From GCA-2794515 sp034436155 (GTDB taxonomy: Bacteria; Chloroflexota; Anaerolineae; Aggregatilineales; Phototrophicaceae), in assembly GCA_034436155.1 (NCBI GenBank), contig DAOTVP010000040.1, positions 1 through 64,000 of the forward strand: a stretch of DNA of 64,000 nucleotides, written 5' to 3'. Below, piece after piece: positions 17,609 to 26,656 of the stretch (position 1 is its first letter; each line of letters starts with the position of its first letter). The notes under the pieces were generated by a model that saw only the letters and a list, made by a program, of their open reading frames with translations, was not told the DNA's origin and made no database searches. The translations under genes and the position numbers were made by a program.

Positions 17609-19771
17609 ATGAAACAAATTTGTGTCATTGGTACGGGCTATGTCGGTTTGGTGAACGGTACAGGTTTTGCCGAATTGGGCAACAATGTCGTCACAGTCGA
17701 TATAGACGCGAAAAAGGTCGAAGCCCTCAAAGCGGGCAAGATGCCTATTTATGAACCCGGTCTCGAAGAATTGGTCGAGCGCAATGTGCAGGCAGGTCGT
17801 TTGCACTTCACCACCTCTTACGAAGAAGGGTTAAAAGAGGCGGAATTCGTCTTTATCTGTGTCGGCACACCCGAAGGTGTGGATGGCGAAGCCGATTTGA
17901 AATATGTCCGCGCCGCCGCCGAGACGATTGCCAAGACGATGACCCACCCCCTGATTATCATCAACAAATCGACCGTCCCTGTGGGTACGGGTGATTGGGT
18001 GGCGGATATTATCCGCAACACGCAACCCAAGCCCATCCCGTTTTCGGTGGTGAGTTGCCCCGAATTTTTGCGCGAAGGGGCGGCGATTAACGATTTTATG
18101 CACCCCGATCGTACCGTGTTGGGGTCTTTGGATAAACGCGCATCCGAAGCGGTGGCACAGCTTTATCTGCCGTTGCGTGCGCCGATTATGATGACCGATT
18201 TACGCACCGCCGAGATGATTAAATACGCCTCGAATGCGTTCCTCGCCACGCGCATCAGCTTCATCAACGAAATCAGCATCATCTGCGAAAAACTAGGCGC
18301 GGATGTCATTGAAGTGGCGCAAGGCATGGGTTTTGATAAGCGCATTGGGCATCACTTCCTCCAAGCAGGTGTCGGATACGGGGGCAGTTGCTTTGAGGGT
18401 GATGAGACCATTTTTGTGTTAGACGAAGATGGTTTTGTGAATGCCCAACCGCTTCGTGCCTTTTTTGAGGATGTCACTGATGAACATATCGAAGTGGTGA
18501 AGCCACAAGGCAAGCGGGTGTTATCGTTCAATTTAGAAACTGGTTGCCCAGAAGTTGCCGATGTGTTGGTGGCGACACGCCGCCCATATCAAGGGGATAT
18601 GGTGACAATCAAGACTAGCATGGGGCGCGAAATCCGTGTCACGCATGACCATCCCGTCATTCGCCTAACGGATAACGGGTTTGAACGTGTTTTGGCGGAT
18701 GACATTCGCCCCGATGATAGCATTATGATGCTGAAAATGTTGCCCGATTTAGCGTCTGTTCCAAGCCAATTGAATATAAATGGCGAAATCATCCCCATAG
18801 ATGCCCATTTGATGAACCATGTCGGTGGGTATTTAGCTGGCGCGAATGTATCTGCAAGATTCCAACAAATTTTAGATGTTATCGGATGTGATGGACAATC
18901 GTTGCCACATTTCGCGCTCAATTTATCTCCCGATTTACGTTATGAATTGCTTCGTGGGATGGGCTTAACCGCGCAATTTGAGTTCTTCACCCCCCATAAA
19001 TTACTCGCCCATAGCCTTGTTTTATTGATGCAATCGCTGAATATGATTCCGTCTTTATCAACCAATGAAACAGGGTATCGTATCCAATGGGATGGCGCAC
19101 AAACCCGCCATGGCGAGGCATTTGCGATAACGCATGTGTTGGATATTCAACGTGAAACGGTTGACCAAATGGTGTATAGCCTCAAGACACCTTTGGATAC
19201 AGTTATCACCGCAGGCGGGACGATTATCGGTCAATGTTTCCCAAAAGATGTGAGCGCACTCTCGTATATGGCGCAAACGCATGGGATGCACCCGCAACTC
19301 CTGAATGCCGTCATGGAAATCAATGCCTTCCAACGCAAGCATGTCGCGCTCAAACTCCACGATTTGTTGCATGATGTGGCGGGCAAAACCATCGGCTTCT
19401 GGGGATTGGCATTCAAAGAAAACACCGATGACATCCGCGAATCGCCTGCGTTGGCGATCATCAGCATGTTAATGGAACAAGGCGCAAAAATTCGGGCTTA
19501 TGACCCCGTTGCCATGCCCAATACCGCCCAAGAAATGCCCGATATTGTGATGTGTAAAAATCCGTATGACGTGGCAGACGGCGCGGATGCGGTGGTCGTA
19601 GCGACCCCTTGGAACGAATTTAAGCAAATTGATATGGAGCGCGTCATCAAATTGATGAAACAACCGATTATGGTGGATGGACGCAATATGTATGAACCCA
19701 CCAAAATGCGCGAATTGGGTTTTGTCTATCGCGCAGTGGGACGAGGGTATAACGGCGAAGGCATTGGGTGA
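17609..19771 (+). CDS. ugd: UDP-glucose 6-dehydrogenase precursor containing an intein
   Basis: This is a 720-residue precursor. Residues 1-260 and 543-720 join to a normal 438-residue UDP-glucose/GDP-mannose dehydrogenase. An N-terminal Rossmann fold (VIGTGYVGLVNGTGF), the KSTVPVGTG segment and the central helix FINEISIICEKLGAD are followed by the active site GYGGS-CFPKD, with a C-terminal NAD-linked domain (GFWGLAFKENTDDIRESPA). The enzyme oxidises UDP-glucose to UDP-glucuronate for capsules, glycans or cell-surface polymers. An intein of 282 residues sits exactly before the catalytic cysteine (Cys543), so the enzyme cannot work until the intein is removed. A sibling activity such as GDP-mannose or UDP-ManNAc dehydrogenase cannot be excluded. 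A 20-bp hairpin follows the gene. Confidence 0.93.
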   Translation: MKQICVIGTGYVGLVNGTGFAELGNNVVTVDIDAKKVEALKAGKMPIYEPGLEELVERNVQAGRLHFTTSYEEGLKEAEFVFICVGTPEGVDGEADLKYVRAAAETIAKTMTHPLIIINKSTVPVGTGDWVADIIRNTQPKPIPFSVVSCPEFLREGAAINDFMHPDRTVLGSLDKRASEAVAQLYLPLRAPIMMTDLRTAEMIKYASNAFLATRISFINEISIICEKLGADVIEVAQGMGFDKRIGHHFLQAGVGYGGSCFEGDETIFVLDEDGFVNAQPLRAFFEDVTDEHIEVVKPQGKRVLSFNLETGCPEVADVLVATRRPYQGDMVTIKTSMGREIRVTHDHPVIRLTDNGFERVLADDIRPDDSIMMLKMLPDLASVPSQLNINGEIIPIDAHLMNHVGGYLAGANVSARFQQILDVIGCDGQSLPHFALNLSPDLRYELLRGMGLTAQFEFFTPHKLLAHSLVLLMQSLNMIPSLSTNETGYRIQWDGAQTRHGEAFAITHVLDIQRETVDQMVYSLKTPLDTVITAGGTIIGQCFPKDVSALSYMAQTHGMHPQLLNAVMEINAFQRKHVALKLHDLLHDVAGKTIGFWGLAFKENTDDIRESPALAIISMLMEQGAKIRAYDPVAMPNTAQEMPDIVMCKNPYDVADGADAVVVATPWNEFKQIDMERVIKLMKQPIMVDGRNMYEPTKMRELGFVYRAVGRGYNGEGIG
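18389..19234 (+). other. Intein in UDP-glucose dehydrogenase, atypical C-terminal Gln
   Basis: This segment encodes 282 residues (261-542 of the precursor). Splicing block A starts with Cys261 in CFEGDETIFVLDEDG. Block B is VTHDHPV with the TxxH pattern Thr345/His348. The C-terminus reads TAGGTIIGQ followed by the extein Cys543. The last intein residue is Gln542, not the usual Asn, and the residue before it is Gly541, not His. The middle shows remnants of a LAGLIDADG-type endonuclease: a GGYLAGANVS segment and LLRGMGLTAQF followed by KLLAHSLVLLMQSL. The acidic residues expected in both LAGLIDADG motifs are absent, so homing activity is probably lost. Confidence 0.92.
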
Positions 19772-19791
19772 ACCAGTCTACGAATAGATAT

Positions 19792-19837
19792 GGACGGCAA
19801 ACATGTAACCCAAAACAGGGTTACATGTTTGCCGTCC
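19792..19837. terminator. 20-bp perfect hairpin after ugd
   Basis: Arms 19792-19811 and 19818-19837 are perfectly complementary over 20 bp, with loop AAAACA. It lies 20 bases after the ugd stop and before the convergent cyclophilin gene. There is no T-run on either side. It most likely ends or protects transcripts from both directions. A second small hairpin (GGATGCGC/GCGCGTCC, 19870-19889) lies between it and the cyclophilin stop. Confidence 0.5.
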
Positions 19838-19902
19838 GCACATATCCTAAAATTTCCAACGACCTGTATGGATGCGCTTCTGCGCGTCCGAGTCGACAAT
19901 TG

Positions 19903-20388
19903 TTATTGCTCGATAATCGTCACTTTTTCCATTCTGTCGCCCTGACGAATGGCATCCACCACTTTTTGACCATCACCAATCACCTGACCAAACACGGCAT
20001 GTTTGCCATTGAGCCACGGGGTCTCGACATGGGTGATGAAAAATTGTGAGCCGTTGGTGTTGGGTCCGGCATTCGCCATGCTCAAAATTCCGGGTCCGCT
20101 ATGCTTGAGCGCGAGGGCGCTGGCTTCATCGCGCCATTTATAGCCCGGTCCGCCTGTGCCTGTGCCTGTGGGGTCGCCCCCTTGAATCATGAAATTGGCG
20201 ATCACGCGGTGAAAGATGATGCCATCATAAAAGCCTTCACGCGCCAAAAACACGAAGTTGTTCACCGTAATCGGCGCTTTTTCTGCGAAGAGCTCAATTT
20301 CGATGAGACCTTTATTGGTCTGGATTTGCGCGATGTAGCGTTTTTTGGGGTCAATCTGAATATCGGGTGGGCTTTTATATTGCTTCAT
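19903..20388 (-). CDS. Peptidyl-prolyl cis-trans isomerase, cyclophilin type
   Basis: This 161-residue cytoplasmic cyclophilin has no signal peptide. Family motifs are all present: IIFHRVIANFMIQGGDPTG with the catalytic Arg, the GGPGYKWRDE loop, NTNGSQFFIT, and WLNGKHAVFGQV with the binding Trp. It speeds cis-trans isomerisation at proline during protein folding. It is transcribed alone, facing the ugd gene across the hairpins, and is divergent from the large signalling operon. Confidence 0.93.
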   Translation of the reverse strand: MKQYKSPPDIQIDPKKRYIAQIQTNKGLIEIELFAEKAPITVNNFVFLAREGFYDGIIFHRVIANFMIQGGDPTGTGTGGPGYKWRDEASALALKHSGPGILSMANAGPNTNGSQFFITHVETPWLNGKHAVFGQVIGDGQKVVDAIRQGDRMEKVTIIEQ

Positions 20389-20571
20389 TATATTGTCCTC
20401 TCATGTTTGTCATGATATGAATCGATAATCACAGAATAACACACTTACAGATTGTTTCATAGTGACGGTTGATAAGTGTGTAGTCTGTGAGAAATAAGTC
20501 TTAGATTGGTTGATTAAGATGATAAGACGTAGCGTAATTTGTGTTTTACTTGTATGATGAAAAGAAAAAAT

Positions 20572-20601
20572 TTGGCTTTTTATGGGAACTTTCGTTACAA
20601 T
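20572..20601 (+). promoter_or_regulatory. Sigma-70-like promoter of the signalling operon
   Basis: TTGGCT (20572-20577) and TACAAT (20596-20601) are 18 bases apart, 58 bases before the first start codon at 20660. It is the only good match in the 270-bp gap between cyclophilin and the first receiver gene. No comparable promoter was noticed inside the following eleven genes, where gaps are at most 31 bp. Confidence 0.6.
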
Positions 20602-20659
20602 GTGATGAGTAATCAAACGTGTTTTTAACCTTTGTGCAAATCACCTTTTGGAGTGGCGA

Positions 20660-21022
20660 ATGACGCGCATTTTATATATTGAGGATGATGCCAATAACCG
20701 CATGTTAGTGCGCCGTGTTTTGATGGCGGACGGTTTTGATGTCGATGAAGCCAGTAATGCCATGGAGGGTATCAACAAAGCCTTACAAAATCCGCCCGAC
20801 CTCATTTTAATGGATATGAGTATGCCCGGCATGGATGGACTCACCGCCACCGCCAAAATTCGTAGTATGCCCGAGATCGCCCATATTCCGATTGTCGCGT
20901 TGACTGCCAATGTCATGGAAGGTGATAAAGAACGCTCGTTAGAAGCAGGTTGTGATGGTTACATCGGCAAGCCGATAGATATAGATATTTTTGTCGAGCA
21001 AATCAGTCAATACTTAAGGTAG
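20660..21022 (+). CDS. Stand-alone response regulator (receiver domain only)
   Basis: This 120-residue protein consists of one receiver domain. Visible are the acidic pocket IEDD near the N-terminus, the phosphorylated Asp52 in ILMDMSMPG, the conserved Thr/Ser position in IVALTA, and the lysine in YIGKPI. It has no DNA-binding or enzyme output, so it probably works as a CheY- or Spo0F-like phosphate carrier or partner switch for the kinases of this operon. The ATG at 20660 is taken because GGAG lies 7-10 bases upstream. Its closest relative here is the receiver at the start of the 42948 protein, which shares ILYIEDD and the GKPID/SKPVDI ending. Confidence 0.9.
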   Translation: MTRILYIEDDANNRMLVRRVLMADGFDVDEASNAMEGINKALQNPPDLILMDMSMPGMDGLTATAKIRSMPEIAHIPIVALTANVMEGDKERSLEAGCDGYIGKPIDIDIFVEQISQYLR

Positions 21023-21028
21023 TTACGT

Positions 21029-21451
21029 ATGGCAACCCAATTTCCAATTGACCCAAGTGAAGCTCATGTGTTGGTCGTCGAAGACAACGTGCCCAATTTT
21101 GTGCTGATTGCGCGAATGTTGGCGTTTATGGGGGTACAACGCTGTGAATGGAAGACATCTGGTTGGCAGGTGGTTCAATTCGCCGAGACCCTCGCCAAAA
21201 TAGATCTCATCCTGATGGATATTCGCCTGCCATACGAAGATGGGTATCAGGCATTGCAAAAAGTCCGCGCTCATCCGCGCCTCAAAGATACGATTGTGTG
21301 TGCCGTCACCGCAGAAGCCAGCGAAGACCAAATGCGTCGCGCCCAAAAAGCCGGTTTCGATGGGTTTTTGGGCAAACCGCTCGATCCAGATCGTTTTCCA
21401 GACCAAATCAAACGCCTGCTCTCTGGTGAACAGGTATGGGAATGGAAATAG
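21029..21451 (+). CDS. Second stand-alone response regulator
   Basis: This 140-residue receiver-only protein has an N-terminal extension of 12 residues. Motifs are VVEDN, Asp64 in ILMDIRLP, VTAEAS and FLGKPLD. The loop between the first helix and the phospho-acceptor strand has an unusual WKTSGWQVVQFAE segment in place of the usual alternating strand. Only 6 bp separate it from the first receiver, which suggests two carriers that distribute phosphate between the hybrid kinase and other partners. Confidence 0.88.
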   Translation: MATQFPIDPSEAHVLVVEDNVPNFVLIARMLAFMGVQRCEWKTSGWQVVQFAETLAKIDLILMDIRLPYEDGYQALQKVRAHPRLKDTIVCAVTAEASEDQMRRAQKAGFDGFLGKPLDPDRFPDQIKRLLSGEQVWEWK

Positions 21452-21488
21452 CGTAATATTTTCATCAATTGCATAGGAGCGAATGTTT

Positions 21489-24400
21489 ATGCCATCAGAA
21501 AAAGGCGCGATTGTCTCGTTATTTGAGCGTCTGGGAGAGTGGGAACAGGCGGGTGATATGTCGCCAGTGGCAAAACATCACGCCCAATCGTTGCTCATTG
21601 ATTTTATTCGCCTACAAACCCTGGTCAGCCAACGGCTTGCCAAAAGCACCACATTTGTCGAAATCGCCGCGGCATTAGCCAATGGGGTGGTGGCATCGGG
21701 GCAATTTTTTTCAATCAATTTATTCAACCTTGACCCCAATGGTGAAATTGAGGGTCTCACTTGTGTGGCGATGAGTAATCGGCGCGATAGTTACGAGGTT
21801 GATTTTTTCATGGATATTCCCGTCTCACGATTGGGTGATTTATATCAACCGATTTTTGAACAAGGGGTGCCTGTTTATGTCGCCGATACGCACCAATATC
21901 CGTTTTTACGGGTTGAATTTAGTGGTAAGGTGATTGAATCTTACATCATCTTCCCGATGCGGTCTGCTGGACGAACCATCGGACTCATCAACCTCAATAG
22001 TGTTCGTGGGGCATTAGACCCGACCCCCTTCGAGATGGAATGGTATGCCAGCCTTGTCGCGTTGGCGACATCCCAAGTGGAATTACACAATCTCATCGCC
22101 CAGACCAGCAGTAGCCACGACCTGAGTGAGCGCCAAGCGCAGGTGTTTAACCAATTATTGGCGGGTCAAGAATTCACCGATATGGCACAAATCATCGCGC
22201 ATCACTTATTGCCTCAGAAGGGGCGGTCATTGGCGATGATGGAGTTGGTCTATAACGGTTCGAATGTCAGTCATTGGATTGTACGGGCGGTTGCCAACCG
22301 TAATCGCCTACTCGAATGGAATCATGAGCGCGAATTGCGTTGGCAAGATTTGAGTGCCAAAGTTCAAGCGCATGTCTTAGATGGTGAAACATTTATCATC
22401 GAAGATAGCGACTTGACGTCAACAGAGATGGTCGGTGTTCACTTTGCCGAATGGTTAAATAAACAAGGGGTCAAATCGGTATTTAGTGTTCCCATCTCTA
22501 ACGGGCGCATCTCGACGGGCGTGATTGTCGTCATGAGTCGCACCAAACGGGCATTCACACGTGATGAGATGAATGCGTTTCAGAATATTAGTGGCTTAGT
22601 GGGCGCATTGACCGAAGTCCGCCTGTTGACCGATAAAGCCAACCAATCTCAACGTGTCATAGACGATTTGCTCATGGCGAATCGCCTGATTGCCACGGCA
22701 CAAACGATCGCCTACATGGGGCAATCGGTGATGTATACGTTGGGTAAGTCGTTCTCTGCAACGATTATTGCCCTGTTTCAGAGCAACATCCAATTTGGCG
22801 TAACACCCCAATCGCATTTGGCAATTGCTTTTTCGACAGCGACACTCACAGTGGATATGCCCGTGCCAGAAGCGATGACCATCCCACCCGAATCGGCTAT
22901 CCAACGGATGTTATCGGGCTTGCCCTATATCCATGACGATGAATTACCCGTCTCTATCCGCCAACAGACCGAATTAGACGGGCTGGTCTGGATCGCTTCG
23001 TTTGGGTTGCGCGTAGGGGACGACATCATCGGCACATTATCGGTCATCTCCAAAACGGAATATGTGTTTAACGAAGAAGAACTGAGCGCCTATAGCACGA
23101 TTGCCGACCAAATTGGGCTAACGATTCGCGGGCGACAATTGCTTCAAGAGACGCAAACCGCGCAACAATTCGCCCAGCGCCTCGTCCAAGCCAATCAAGC
23201 CATTGGCATCGCGGATGATTATGCCACGATGGGGCGCTTGCTGATTGAGTTATTGCCCGATGAAATCATCGCGCTTTCGCTCATCTTTTTTGATAAGACC
23301 ATTATGGCGGGTGATATGCCCAAATCGGCGACTTTGCGCGTGTTGGCAACCCGTGACCACGTTTTTACGGTGGATATTGTGGATGATTTAACCATCAGCG
23401 ACCAACCCGAAGCCCTCAAAAGCCTCATTAATGGTTTGTTACAAGGGGGTAGTTCGAGTGTGCCAGATTTGCGCCCGCCCTATCAGCCTATCATTAAAAA
23501 TGCCAGCACGTTTTATATCGAACATGGCATTTATAGCACCTTTAATTTGGGCTTACGGGTTAGATCGCGGTTATTGGGTGTGATGAGTTTGGGCAAACAA
23601 GTCGGTTATGAAATCAGCGAATTACAACGCAATAACCTCTTTGCCATCGCCGATCAATTGGCGCTCACGATTGAAAATCGCCGTTTGTTGAATGAAACCA
23701 AAACGACTGCTGAGTCGCTCGGCACGCAAGTTCGCGCTCTGCGGATTATTAACGACCTATCGAACACCCTCATCACCTTACAAAATGAAGAGGCGGTGAT
23801 GGAGAAGACGCTCAAGGCGCTGGTGGATGCCATCAATGTCGACCATGTAGGCATCACACTTCTGTCTGAAGTCAGTGATATTGCCACCGTCGTGAGTGAA
23901 TATCCCAAATTTGGCACCGTTGGGCTGACATTCTCGGCACGCGATGACGAATTCCAACGGCGTTTACGCCAACAATCGGAGCCGATTGTGGTGAATCATA
24001 TCGCCACTGCCACCAACATCACCCCACAAACCCGCGATGTATTGCTCAAGGCAAATGTGAAATCGATCGCTATTTTGCCCCTCATCGATACCCGTGCGGG
24101 GTTTATTGGGTCGGTGGGTTTAGATTTATATGATGAGCATCGCACCTTTACGACCACCATGATCGATTTTGCCCGTACCATCACGGCGCAAATGGTGGTG
24201 ACACTCCAAAATGTGCGCCTGCTCCAAAACACTCGTCGCCAAGCCCGCCAGATGGAAGCTATCGCAGGTTTTAGCCAAGCCTTACAAACGGTGTTGGATG
24301 TGCCTTCGCTTTTACGAATTGCGCTTGAGGATATGCAACAAATTTTATCGGTAGATAGGGCATCGGTGATTTTATTCAATGCCCGCCAACATGTGTGGCA

Positions 24401-24902
24401 TCGGGTGGCATATATCGCCGATGGTGGGGCGGTTGTTGTGGATATGACCGATATGACCCCTGTGAATCAAGAGAACACCACCGCCGGGCAGGTTATCAAA
24501 TCGCAACGCATGTTTTCTGCCAATGACCTCAGTAAAGCCAATTACCGCTTTACATTTGATGAAACGGTACATAATTCGATTAGCTTGCCGTTGTTGGTGC
24601 GTGGCGCTTGTGTCGGTGTGATCGAGATTGGCAATCGTAAAGCCAATGTGTATACCAATACCGATTCGGCGATTTTCCAACAATTGGTCAGCCAAATTGG
24701 GATTGGTATCGAAAACGCTGATGCGTACACCCAAAGCCAAAATCTGGCACGCACGAAGGCATTGGTCAATGATATTTCGAGCCAACTGCAAAAACAAACC
24801 GATATAGACCAAATTTTGACTGTGACACTCAAAGAAGTGGGTAAAGCACTCGGCGCAAAACGCGCCCGCATTCGCCTCATGACGGGCGATGAGAATAGAT
24901 AA
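21489..24902 (+). CDS. Soluble protein of six GAF domains, no output domain
   Basis: This protein has about 1137 residues and no membrane segment. Six tandem GAF-like modules start at about residues 30, 215, 390, 565, 750 and 930, separated by helical linkers that end in patterns such as LTIENRRLLNET. The last 50 residues (ALVNDISSQL to RARIRL) repeat the start of a GAF domain and then stop. The same ending occurs in the four following proteins. There is no kinase, cyclase, phosphatase or DNA-binding part. It may act as a sensing scaffold for the histidine kinase encoded downstream. The ATG at 21489 gives a 9-base gap to AGGAG; the ATG at 21483 is possible but only 3 bases away. Confidence 0.85.
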   Translation: MPSEKGAIVSLFERLGEWEQAGDMSPVAKHHAQSLLIDFIRLQTLVSQRLAKSTTFVEIAAALANGVVASGQFFSINLFNLDPNGEIEGLTCVAMSNRRDSYEVDFFMDIPVSRLGDLYQPIFEQGVPVYVADTHQYPFLRVEFSGKVIESYIIFPMRSAGRTIGLINLNSVRGALDPTPFEMEWYASLVALATSQVELHNLIAQTSSSHDLSERQAQVFNQLLAGQEFTDMAQIIAHHLLPQKGRSLAMMELVYNGSNVSHWIVRAVANRNRLLEWNHERELRWQDLSAKVQAHVLDGETFIIEDSDLTSTEMVGVHFAEWLNKQGVKSVFSVPISNGRISTGVIVVMSRTKRAFTRDEMNAFQNISGLVGALTEVRLLTDKANQSQRVIDDLLMANRLIATAQTIAYMGQSVMYTLGKSFSATIIALFQSNIQFGVTPQSHLAIAFSTATLTVDMPVPEAMTIPPESAIQRMLSGLPYIHDDELPVSIRQQTELDGLVWIASFGLRVGDDIIGTLSVISKTEYVFNEEELSAYSTIADQIGLTIRGRQLLQETQTAQQFAQRLVQANQAIGIADDYATMGRLLIELLPDEIIALSLIFFDKTIMAGDMPKSATLRVLATRDHVFTVDIVDDLTISDQPEALKSLINGLLQGGSSSVPDLRPPYQPIIKNASTFYIEHGIYSTFNLGLRVRSRLLGVMSLGKQVGYEISELQRNNLFAIADQLALTIENRRLLNETKTTAESLGTQVRALRIINDLSNTLITLQNEEAVMEKTLKALVDAINVDHVGITLLSEVSDIATVVSEYPKFGTVGLTFSARDDEFQRRLRQQSEPIVVNHIATATNITPQTRDVLLKANVKSIAILPLIDTRAGFIGSVGLDLYDEHRTFTTTMIDFARTITAQMVVTLQNVRLLQNTRRQARQMEAIAGFSQALQTVLDVPSLLRIALEDMQQILSVDRASVILFNARQHVWHRVAYIADGGAVVVDMTDMTPVNQENTTAGQVIKSQRMFSANDLSKANYRFTFDETVHNSISLPLLVRGACVGVIEIGNRKANVYTNTDSAIFQQLVSQIGIGIENADAYTQSQNLARTKALVNDISSQLQKQTDIDQILTVTLKEVGKALGAKRARIRLMTGDENR

Positions 24903-24911
24903 GGTGTTGAG

Positions 24912-26636
24912 ATGATAAGACGGCTCTTTAAGATAGATAGTCTTTACTCAGATGAATTACAACGCCAGCGTGCCTATGTGTTGTTAAGTTTTATCGGCGT
25001 AGGGGTGGTGGCATATTTTATTTATGCCTTTTTGCTCACATCCAATTTATATGCCCCAGATACGCTGTATGGATATATGTTACGCACGGGCAGAATCTTC
25101 GATGTGATGATCATCTTCGCTTTTTTTGCCTTTGCATTCTTAACCCTTTTGTTGATAAGCATTGGCAATCTCAATTTAGCTTCTTGGGTGGCTTTTGTTG
25201 CCCTATGTTCAGTCACGATTGGCACAACCTATAATACGGGTCTGTTCGATGGGTTTAATACGGCGCTCGTCATTGTGACTGTCTTTTTAGGTGGGCTGTT
25301 TGTTGGGCAGGCTGGTCTGTTTTTGGCGATTCTCATCACCCTCGTGACGGTCGTCTTTGCAATCGCCCAGCGTAACACGATATCATTAGATGCGTTGCCC
25401 GATTATATTACCAGTGTCGCGGCACTCACGCGGAATAATCTGTCCGATTTACTCGCCTTAATCCTGCTGATTTTTACGCTGGCAATTATTACCAACGCAT
25501 TTTTACGGTTTGCCTCTGCCGAGCGCCGTGCGGGGGCGGATGAGGCGGTTCAGGCACAGTTGTATATCGCTCAAATTGTGACCGAACTCACCCGCCAAAC
25601 GGCGCGTCGTGTGAGTGTTAGCGAGTTAGCCAATTATACCATTCAGCGCATCCTCATTGATTTCGCACAGATTTATCATGCACAGATTTTTTTAATAGAT
25701 AAAACAGGTGCAGAAGCACGCCTGTTTGCTAGTACGGGCGAGGTCGGTAAAAAGTTGATAGAACGCGCTCATGGCTTGAAGGTTGGCAGTGTGAGCGTGA
25801 TTGGTCAAGTGACTTATCTCGGTAAATATATCATCGCCAAAGCTGGCTCGCGGGATAGTGTGCATCAACGCAACGAATTGCTCCCAGAGACCCAAGTCGA
25901 GGCGGCGTTCCCCTTGCGGATTGGCGATAGAGTGATCGGTGCGCTCGATTTACAAAGTAAAGTGCGCGATACTTTTGACCGTGAAGATCTCGCCCAAGCC
26001 TTTCAGACACTCGCCGATAGCATCGGCTTGGCGATTGATAATATCCGTCAATACGATCGCGCCGAAGAACGTCTGAAAGAAAATCAACGCCTTGTCGAAG
26101 AAACCCGCGAAGCCCTCCGTCAAGTAGAACGGCTCAATCAACGCCTGACCGGGCGTATCTGGGCGGATTATATCGGTGGGGCGGGGTATGATATTGGTGC
26201 GTCGGTCGATTTTGAAGCCCAACAAACCCTGACACAAGCCGAACTCACCGCCAGTATAAAAGAAGCGGTCGAAAATCAGCAGTTGGTACAAACCATGACC
26301 GATGATGGTCGTCAAATCATCACCGTGCCGTTGCGCGTGCGTGGGCGCGTGGTAGGCGCGATGGAATTTGAATTGGACGAAAATGATGAGTTCACGCCCG
26401 ATGACCTCGACTTGCTCAACGAAGTGAGCGATCGGTTTGGTGTGGCTGTCGAAAATGTGCGCTTGGTCAATGAAAGCCAACGCACCGCCCAACGCGAGGC
26501 GTTGGTGAACCAAATTGTCGGGCGTTTGCAGACCATGAACAATGTCGAAGATATGGTGACAGAAGCGGCAAAAGGTCTGCGTGATGCGCTTAAAGCCAAC
26601 AAAATTGCCATCAAACTAGGGACACCACCCCGTTAA
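24912..26636 (+). CDS. Membrane GAF sensor protein A, no output domain
   Basis: This 574-residue protein has five or six membrane segments in the first 200 residues, then a helical stretch, a complete GAF domain (about 235-385, with IYHAQIFLIDK and ALDLQSKVRDTF), a coiled coil ending in RLNQRLTGRIWADYI, a shorter GAF-like domain (about 440-530, VPLRVRGRVVGAMEFEL), and the truncated-GAF tail ALVNQIVGRL. The sensing part is in the membrane and no effector domain is present. It is the first of three similar consecutive genes and starts 9 bases after the six-GAF gene. Confidence 0.85.
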   Translation: MIRRLFKIDSLYSDELQRQRAYVLLSFIGVGVVAYFIYAFLLTSNLYAPDTLYGYMLRTGRIFDVMIIFAFFAFAFLTLLLISIGNLNLASWVAFVALCSVTIGTTYNTGLFDGFNTALVIVTVFLGGLFVGQAGLFLAILITLVTVVFAIAQRNTISLDALPDYITSVAALTRNNLSDLLALILLIFTLAIITNAFLRFASAERRAGADEAVQAQLYIAQIVTELTRQTARRVSVSELANYTIQRILIDFAQIYHAQIFLIDKTGAEARLFASTGEVGKKLIERAHGLKVGSVSVIGQVTYLGKYIIAKAGSRDSVHQRNELLPETQVEAAFPLRIGDRVIGALDLQSKVRDTFDREDLAQAFQTLADSIGLAIDNIRQYDRAEERLKENQRLVEETREALRQVERLNQRLTGRIWADYIGGAGYDIGASVDFEAQQTLTQAELTASIKEAVENQQLVQTMTDDGRQIITVPLRVRGRVVGAMEFELDENDEFTPDDLDLLNEVSDRFGVAVENVRLVNESQRTAQREALVNQIVGRLQTMNNVEDMVTEAAKGLRDALKANKIAIKLGTPPR

Positions 26637-26656
26637 GCACAGTGAGGATTTGATTC

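Noticed and set aside
19870..19889. Small hairpin GGATGCGC/GCGCGTCC as another copy of the paired-hairpin family
   Set aside because: It has the stem but lacks the ATAC/TA internal loops and the partner hairpin at 31 bp, so it is not counted as a family member.
25950..26513. 187-codon open frame on the minus strand
   Set aside because: It is antisense to membrane GAF protein A; similar antisense frames appear in the paralogues because of shared codon use.
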